Origin: Thermotogae bacterium
GTDB lineage: Bacteria > Thermotogota > Thermotogae > Petrotogales > Kosmotogaceae
DNA: 12,197 nt
NCBI GenBank assembly: GCA_003643975.1
Contig: QNAR01000027.1
Coordinates: forward strand, 1 to 12,197
Direction: 5' to 3'
Part shown: in pieces, positions 6,932 through 12,197 of the stretch
Numbering within the stretch: the stretch's first letter is position 1
Layout of the letters: every line of letters starts with the position of its first letter
Notes under the pieces: generated by a model
The model's input: only the letters and a program-made list of their open reading frames with translations
The model's database searches: none
Told to the model about the DNA's origin: nothing
Translations under genes and position numbers: made by a program

Positions 6932-6965
6932 AAAAGGCGGAGCAAAAAGCTCCGCCCTTTTATTT
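6930..6965. terminator. Bidirectional terminator between glpP and the FN3 protein gene
   Basis: Perfect 8-pair stem GGCGGAGC/GCTCCGCC (6936-6943 and 6949-6956) with an A-rich 5-base loop. The plus side ends in CTTTTATTT after glpP. The minus side ends in six T residues, just 6 bases after the FN3 gene stop, so it serves both convergent genes and is stronger for the minus strand. Confidence 0.9.
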
Positions 6966-6971
6966 GTGTTC

Positions 6972-9900
6972 TTACATTATCTTGCCACTTTGAACATCAA
7001 AGAATCTTGTTCCCTGATTGGTAGAGATCATCAAGAACTTTCCTTTTTCACCTGCAGTTATGCCAAGGATTCTTCCTGAGATTTTCACATCGCTGATAAC
7101 TACTGGATTCATTGGATCATCTACGCTGATGATGGATAATCCCTTATCAGTAGCGGCGTATAACAGATCTTCGACGAGCACCATGTCCGTAGCCAGATAA
7201 TAACCATCAACACTCTTCAATGTTTCAAGGTCATCAAGAGACACATACGCAATGCCACCACCAAATCCTGTGATGCCAATGTATGCAACGCCATTCGTAA
7301 TCTTTACAGAATTTGCGATGCCTTTAACCTGATCTGCGAAATTCTCCGGTGTAACATCAACATAGCCGGTCCCATTCCACTGAAGAACGACCAAGCTGTA
7401 AAGAGTATCCGCTACAAGGATGTTGGTGGCATCTTCAGAAACCGCAAGGTCAGCAGTACTAACGATCTTGCCATCTCTATAAAGCTCTATCTTTCCACCT
7501 GGCAATCCGGTTTTCTGAATAGGTAACCTGTAAATGCTCTTTCCGAATCTGCTTGCACTCGCAACGTATAGATACTCGCCGTAGTTTTTCAGAGCTTCAG
7601 GACTGTTGAATCTGTCACCGTTAATCTCATTGATGATCAGCCCCAGTTTCACAGCTATTAACGTGCCATCTGTCTTGAAGGCATAAATTGTGTTTCTGAA
7701 AACGATGGGTTTCACACTATCACTTATATCGGAATCTACCAGCGTGTAAGTCTGAGCTTGGGTATCTTCTGTTATGATTGTGAGTTTCAAAGCCCCATTT
7801 TCAACATAAGCGACTTTGTCCAGGATGCCGATGGTTGTGAAGGAAGCTACCGCACTTTCTGAGAAACCACCTTTTCCATCGTATGAATCCACTTTCCAAT
7901 AGTAGGTTTTGTTGCCATCCAATATTCCCTTAAGTTCAGCTGATGTCCTGGTGGTACTTGCAACTTTTGTCATGACTTCAGGCGTTTCACCAACATAAAC
8001 AACATAGCTGAGCTCATCTCCGTCGGGATCTTCACCAGACCATTCAAGAACAGGCCTGAGTGAGGTTCCGGACTTTCCGGGTTTCGGATTAACAATGATA
8101 GCGTTTTTGGGATTAGCGTTTCCGGTGCTGAACGACCACACATCGGAATTTGCAACGCCTTCATGTTCATCTCTTACCTGAACTTTCCAGTAATAAGTGC
8201 TGTTGCCTTTATAAGAGCTGAACACATATGATGTGCTTGTAGCACTTGCAAGAACGATATTTTCGTCGTTTAATTCTTCAGTTGTTCCAAGATATACATC
8301 ATAGTACAGCATTTCATCATCCGGGTCTTCACCCTGCCAGCTCAGTTTAATGCCATCCGTTAGATCTGTTGCACCATCTAAAGGTCCAAGCAAGCTCACA
8401 ACGGGACTATGGTTAAGCGTTGTAAACGTCCAAATAGTCGAAGTGGCTCTGTTGTCAAATTCGTCGACAGCAACCACATACCAATTGTAAGTGGTATTAC
8501 TTTCTAGAGAAGCATAATCAGTTATGGTCGCGTAATTTGTCGCAAGACCTGTGATTACAGGTGTATCATCAAGGTAAAGATCGAAAAGGATGTTGCTACT
8601 GTCAGGATCTTCGTACTCCCATGAGAGGACGATGTCTTTCGTATCCACTCCAACCATACCATTTGCTGGTGTTGGTGAAGAGATCATAGTTGGAGAATCC
8701 GGAGTTTTGAATCTGTAAAGTGGTCCTACTTCCTTTGTAGTATCTGGCATTTCAGCTACAACTCTCCAGCGATAATCTCTGTTACCAAGCAAGTTCAAAC
8801 CCTCAGCCAGAATGAAATTCTCGCCACCGGTTGATCTTTCAAATATGGTCTGCCCTTTCTCATCGAAAACCCTAAGAGTGTAGTTTACAGGGGTTGTCTC
8901 TCCTGTGTATTCCCAACTGAAAGCTGTTTTGCCATCGAAAGAGCTGTTATTTTCAGGCTTCACATATACAAGTCTTGGAGATGCCGGGGTAATCAACACG
9001 GGCGATTCGAGTTTTGTCTCATTTCCCTGAACATCCTCAGCTTCCAACCAGAAATAATAGCTTTCCTCTGGATTCAAAATGCCATCATAGATGTATTCAT
9101 TGAGATTTATTCCGGTTGCAACGGGTGTTTCTTCCCACGCATTCTTATTCGTTCCAAAGTAAACTTTTACGAACACATCAGAATTTTCTGGATCCTTTAC
9201 TTCCCAGGAGAATTTGATCGGAGTTGTTGCTCCGTAATGATTCAACTCGTCAAAATCAAAGCTCAGGATTGGTGGATTATTTCCCGTTTTAAATGTTTTA
9301 GCTTCACTCGTTCCTTTTTTACCAACAGGATCTTTTACAACAACCCAGTAGGTATAAGTAGCATCAGGAGAAAGAACGAAGTCCAATGTGTATTCCGTTA
9401 CGTTTACTCCAGCTGGTACTACGATCTCGTCACCTGATTCTGGCTTGAGATGAATTTCCGCTTCCACAACTATATCGTCATTATCACTGTAAGACCAGGC
9501 AAAAGCAGCATCAACAGGGTTTACAATGCCTTCTTGAGCTTCTTTTACTTTTACATCACTTACAACCGGGGATTGATCGAAAGTGCTGAAACTCCAGATA
9601 TCGCTGGTTGTAAAGGCTTCACCATCAGAAGTTATGACTCTCCAGTAGTAAGTGGTATTGGTTTCAAAAGTACCTTCAACCAGAACTTTGGTTATGCCTT
9701 CTGCCGATACCTCTCCATCTTTTTTCGCTACGATTTCCGTAAAGCTGGAATCTCGCGAAATTTCAATCTCGAAAGAAAGTGGATCGTTATCGGGATCGCT
9801 GCTCACAAATTCTATGGTGACACCTGGATCAAAGGCCACGTCCGTTGCATTGTTTCCGGGGAGGGTTGCCATTGCAGGTATTGGCGCATTATTGGAAGTA

Positions 9901-11486
9901 ACAAAGGTTAATGTGTCAGATCTATTTTTGGCTCCTTTTTCATCAATTGCTTCTACGTACCAGTTGTATGTTGTACGTGATCTTAATTTTTCAAAGGTAT
10001 AGGCAGGAGAACTCACAGGAACCTGAGTTTCGTTTCCTTCGGAGTCGATGACAACCAGCTGATAATTTATGATGTCATCACCATCTGGATCTTCTGCTCT
10101 CCAGCTGAATTTGACATCAAGCGGATTGACAATTTCACTGGCAGCAGGAGTCAAAAGCTCTACAACTGGGGGATTATTGGTCGAGGAGACCGCCAATTCT
10201 GCTGAGCTTTCGCCGCCGAAAGTATCCTTTGCAACGACTTTGAAAGTATAATCAGTTGCACTTTCAAGATTCTTTAGAATGTATGAGGTGACTGTCAAAT
10301 CAGAAGCAACCTTTGTTTCCATGCCTCTGCTGATCAAGTAAATATCGTAGGTTAGCTGATCTCCTTCCAGATCGGTGGCTTCCCAGGAAAGAGTGGCCTC
10401 TGTTGTAATCTGACCAGCCGATGGTTCTGCGATCTTAACCACAGGTGGGTGGTTTATCGTTGCGAAAGTAGCTTCTTTTGATTCTACAGGCTTTCCGGTT
10501 TTGTCAACAGCTGAAATGAACCAGCTGTATTCTGTATGGCCTGCAAGAACGGAAGTTGTCAGGCTGGTATTTTCTGTTTCCTTCTTGAGTACCTCTTCAG
10601 TGCCTTTCTTCAAGACAAAGTTATACTTCAAAGGCCAATAATATCTTTCATTAGATTGCTTCCAGCTGAAAACGACAGGTTTGCTGGCATCGACTTCCGT
10701 ATTAACGGGCGAAAGAAGACTGATAACCGGCGTGGGTTTGGATTCAGTTTTAAAGTTGCCAGTTACAGAACTCACTTCTCCACCATATCCATCTCTGGCT
10801 ACAACATGCCAGTAATAGGTTTGTCCAAAGTCAAGTTTATCCAGTGCGCTTAATTCAAAGCTGTTATCGGTAATATCCTTCTGTGAAAAGGCTGTTTGGG
10901 AGCCTCTTAAGTCATTTGTGATGTAAAGATCATAGACTATATTGTCTTTGTCAGCATCTTCGGCTTTTGTCCAGCTAAAGACTATGCTGTCAAGGTGAAC
11001 CTCTTTTCCCCTCTCTGGTGTTAAAAGAGATGGTGCCGAAGGTTCCGAGTTCTTAAACGTAAATGATATAGGCTCCTTTGTTTCGTCAAATTTTCCTTTT
11101 TTGTTGTAAACCTTCACCTTCCACCAATAGGTTCCATGGGGGTCTAACTTGATATCGTAGTTAAAGTCAAAAAGCTTATCAGCAGAAGAAGAAAGAACCC
11201 CTTCTACCTTTTCAGCAACTAATTCAAGAGAATCGGAGCTTTCACCAACAAAGATGTCAGCATACAACGGTTCCTTGGTTCTCTTATAATAAGCTTGAAA
11301 ACTCAATTTTAGCGTATCGCTGTATTCCAAGCTGGTTCCGGCATAGGGCCTGTAAGAGCCTTCACTGATACTCGGTTTTGGAGCGGGAATAAAAACGATT
11401 AGCAAGATTATGGCGACAACGATAATGGATGCAACTATCGCCAGTTGCTGCAATGTGAAGCCCTTTCTTTTTCTGGTAGTGTACAC
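6972..11486 (-). CDS. Giant FN3-repeat surface protein with prepilin-like N-terminus and C-terminal propeller
   Basis: A 1504-residue protein of unknown function. The N-terminus has a short basic leader (RKRKG, residues 5-9) followed by FTLQQL and a hydrophobic helix to about residue 33, closely matching a type IV prepilin signal with cleavage expected between G9 and F10; the usual Glu at mature position 5 is Gln14. Then come twelve FN3-like modules of about 90-113 residues (36-1218), each with xFSW near its start, a [T/S]YYWxVxAxD-type strand near its end, and often an acidic DPDGD loop. The last 286 residues (1219-1504) form short beta-strand repeats with LYAATDKGLSIISV-like motifs, suggestive of a beta-propeller. 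I see no cysteine in the whole protein. The start is GTG at 11486, 6 bases after GGAGGG. Likely anchored in the inner membrane or assembled by a pilus/secretion-type machine, projecting outward, perhaps a toga or adhesion component. No pilus gene is nearby. Ordinary FN3 lipoprotein-like anchoring is excluded by the lack of a lipobox. Confidence 0.9.
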   Translation of the reverse strand: MYTTRKRKGFTLQQLAIVASIIVVAIILLIVFIPAPKPSISEGSYRPYAGTSLEYSDTLKLSFQAYYKRTKEPLYADIFVGESSDSLELVAEKVEGVLSSSADKLFDFNYDIKLDPHGTYWWKVKVYNKKGKFDETKEPISFTFKNSEPSAPSLLTPERGKEVHLDSIVFSWTKAEDADKDNIVYDLYITNDLRGSQTAFSQKDITDNSFELSALDKLDFGQTYYWHVVARDGYGGEVSSVTGNFKTESKPTPVISLLSPVNTEVDASKPVVFSWKQSNERYYWPLKYNFVLKKGTEEVLKKETENTSLTTSVLAGHTEYSWFISAVDKTGKPVESKEATFATINHPPVVKIAEPSAGQITTEATLSWEATDLEGDQLTYDIYLISRGMETKVASDLTVTSYILKNLESATDYTFKVVAKDTFGGESSAELAVSSTNNPPVVELLTPAASEIVNPLDVKFSWRAEDPDGDDIINYQLVVIDSEGNETQVPVSSPAYTFEKLRSRTTYNWYVEAIDEKGAKNRSDTLTFVTSNNAPIPAMATLPGNNATDVAFDPGVTIEFVSSDPDNDPLSFEIEISRDSSFTEIVAKKDGEVSAEGITKVLVEGTFETNTTYYWRVITSDGEAFTTSDIWSFSTFDQSPVVSDVKVKEAQEGIVNPVDAAFAWSYSDNDDIVVEAEIHLKPESGDEIVVPAGVNVTEYTLDFVLSPDATYTYWVVVKDPVGKKGTSEAKTFKTGNNPPILSFDFDELNHYGATTPIKFSWEVKDPENSDVFVKVYFGTNKNAWEETPVATGINLNEYIYDGILNPEESYYFWLEAEDVQGNETKLESPVLITPASPRLVYVKPENNSSFDGKTAFSWEYTGETTPVNYTLRVFDEKGQTIFERSTGGENFILAEGLNLLGNRDYRWRVVAEMPDTTKEVGPLYRFKTPDSPTMISSPTPANGMVGVDTKDIVLSWEYEDPDSSNILFDLYLDDTPVITGLATNYATITDYASLESNTTYNWYVVAVDEFDNRATSTIWTFTTLNHSPVVSLLGPLDGATDLTDGIKLSWQGEDPDDEMLYYDVYLGTTEELNDENIVLASATSTSYVFSSYKGNSTYYWKVQVRDEHEGVANSDVWSFSTGNANPKNAIIVNPKPGKSGTSLRPVLEWSGEDPDGDELSYVVYVGETPEVMTKVASTTRTSAELKGILDGNKTYYWKVDSYDGKGGFSESAVASFTTIGILDKVAYVENGALKLTIITEDTQAQTYTLVDSDISDSVKPIVFRNTIYAFKTDGTLIAVKLGLIINEINGDRFNSPEALKNYGEYLYVASASRFGKSIYRLPIQKTGLPGGKIELYRDGKIVSTADLAVSEDATNILVADTLYSLVVLQWNGTGYVDVTPENFADQVKGIANSVKITNGVAYIGITGFGGGIAYVSLDDLETLKSVDGYYLATDMVLVEDLLYAATDKGLSIISVDDPMNPVVISDVKISGRILGITAGEKGKFLMISTNQGTRFFDVQSGKIM
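7833..11381 (-). repeat. Twelve tandem FN3-like modules within the giant protein
   Basis: Protein-level repeats, diverged at the DNA level. Module boundaries by residue: 36-148, 149-250, 251-346, 347-438, 439-533, 534-638, 639-737, 738-836, 837-931, 932-1026, 1027-1124, 1125-1218. Most begin with PPV/SPV-type residues and end with [T/S]F.T.[N/D]. Acidic DxDxD-like loops after the SW strand occur in modules 2, 4, 5, 6, 10, 11 and 12 (e.g. DPDGD in 5 and 12), and could bind calcium. Modules 1, 3, 7, 8 and 9 are the most divergent. Confidence 0.85.
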
Positions 11487-11524
11487 GTTAATCCCTCCTC
11501 AGACACAATTTTATTACTATCTAC

Positions 11525-12197
11525 CTATAATTTAACATCATTTAACTTTCTTACCTGACGTGCTTCTATATGAAACCCATTGCCTTCTTTCTCCACAATG
11601 ACATAACCAAGCTCAATTCTCTTCTCAAAGGCCTTTCCATTGCTACCATCTATCGCTTCAACAACGGGTTTCCATGTTCCCGGGTTTGCGTAAAACTTCT
11701 TTTCTCCATCTACGTGGACAATTCTCAAGCTGCTCCTGTGATTATGCCCCATTATGCAACCGCTGATCTCTGATGGAACAACCTTAGGAAGTTCTTGAAA
11801 TCCCACGAAATATCTACTATCCATTATACTCTTAAAACCATTATCGCGAAAAGCCCCAAGAAATTTTTTAGCGCTTTTAAATAGATAATCCGTTCGCTTA
11901 ACCGTCCTTATATCCATAACAAACCTCACTATTCGTTCGCCAATTTTCATTCCTCCGTATCGATTAACAAATAATCCAGTGAAAACTCTCATATATGGGT
12001 AATTAGCCTTAAGCCATGCTTTTGAAAAATCTGTTTTCAACATCTTCACAAAGGATTTGTTCCAAAGATCCATCAAGTCAAATTCCAAATCATAGAAATC
12101 GCGGATGTATTGAAACCACTTGAAAACATCGAGAATCGGGCTTACATTATGGTAATCCTTCAAAATATGCTCTGGCACATTGATACGTAACAAATTA
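11525..12197 (-). CDS. Calcineurin-like metallophosphoesterase, C-terminal part (5' end outside window)
   Basis: The frame is open to the right edge and the 224 visible codons lack the N-terminal metal motifs (DxH, GDxxD, GNHD), so the gene begins outside the window. The C-terminal part has MGHNHRSS followed by FYANPGTW, the GHxH and N-P-G-[S/T]-W signature that closes the di-metal site of calcineurin-like phosphoesterases. Before it lies a long helical, aromatic-rich stretch (about 120 visible residues) that is longer than the loops of small phosphodiesterases and may be a substrate-specific insert. An apparent TTG start at 12193 is an artefact of the edge. The stop lies 38 bases before the FN3 protein start, with no terminator between, so the two may be co-transcribed. 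The substrate (nucleotide, lipid A-like or cyclic dinucleotide) cannot be told. Confidence 0.8.
   Translation of the reverse strand, partial: NLLRINVPEHILKDYHNVSPILDVFKWFQYIRDFYDLEFDLMDLWNKSFVKMLKTDFSKAWLKANYPYMRVFTGLFVNRYGGMKIGERIVRFVMDIRTVKRTDYLFKSAKKFLGAFRDNGFKSIMDSRYFVGFQELPKVVPSEISGCIMGHNHRSSLRIVHVDGEKKFYANPGTWKPVVEAIDGSNGKAFEKRIELGYVIVEKEGNGFHIEARQVRKLNDVKL

Noticed and set aside
9450..10002. Plus-strand open frames of 116-153 codons inside the FN3 gene
   Set aside because: Antisense shadows of the repeat gene, low-complexity Ser/Thr/Phe content and no ribosome sites.
7833..11381. DNA tandem repeat or recombination hot spot in the FN3 array
   Set aside because: Modules are similar only as protein; I see no long near-identical DNA repeats.
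11487..11524. Separate promoter for the FN3 gene (TTAAAT, 16 bases, TAAAAT)
   Set aside because: The -35 match is 3 of 6 and the sequence is simply AT-rich; the 38-base gap holds nothing else except the ribosome site, so co-transcription with the phosphoesterase is as likely.
1..12197. CRISPR array, IS element, integrase or attachment site beside the tRNA
   Set aside because: No spaced direct repeats, transposase or integrase motifs, or duplicated tRNA 3' end were found.

Overview
The window looks like a chromosomal segment of an anaerobic thermophilic bacterium of the Thermotogota, probably near Kosmotoga or Mesotoga. This is inferred from the moderately AT-rich composition, TTG/GTG starts behind strong GGAGG ribosome sites, and gene content (a glp-type oxidoreductase trio next to glpP, and a very large FN3-repeat envelope protein). 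No rRNA or ribosomal protein gene is present to fix the placement. Almost everything reads on the minus strand; only glpP reads on the plus strand. No stretch over 300 bases lacks a gene. The longest gap is the 131-base divergent region at 6261-6391, which is dense with regulatory signals.

Layout on the minus strand, right to left. (1) 12197-11525: C-terminal part of a calcineurin-like metallophosphoesterase, cut by the window edge. (2) 11486-6972: a 1504-residue cysteine-free surface protein with a prepilin-like N-terminus, twelve FN3-like modules and a C-terminal beta-propeller-like domain. (3) 6932-6971: a bidirectional terminator between it and the convergent glpP gene (6392-6931, plus). 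(4) 6260-3188: three ORFs overlapping by ATGA junctions: a GlpA-like FAD/[2Fe-2S] oxidoreductase, a pyridine-nucleotide/FAD oxidoreductase and a small four-cysteine DUF1667 protein. (5) 3174-3099: tRNA-Asn(GTT) only 13 bases after the DUF1667 stop, followed by a strong terminator. (6) 3041-1: an Elp3-like radical SAM gene whose stop overlaps the start (TGATG) of smc, which leaves the window just after its hinge.

The genes suggest a compact redox operon for glycerol-3-phosphate or NADH oxidation. It appears to be controlled by the divergent antiterminator GlpP, because a rho-independent terminator sits in the operon leader, immediately ahead of the ribosome site, with no upstream gene on that strand that needs it. 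The operon and glpP promoters overlap. The radical SAM-smc pair is a housekeeping arrangement. The most unusual object is the giant FN3/propeller protein with a pilin-type signal.
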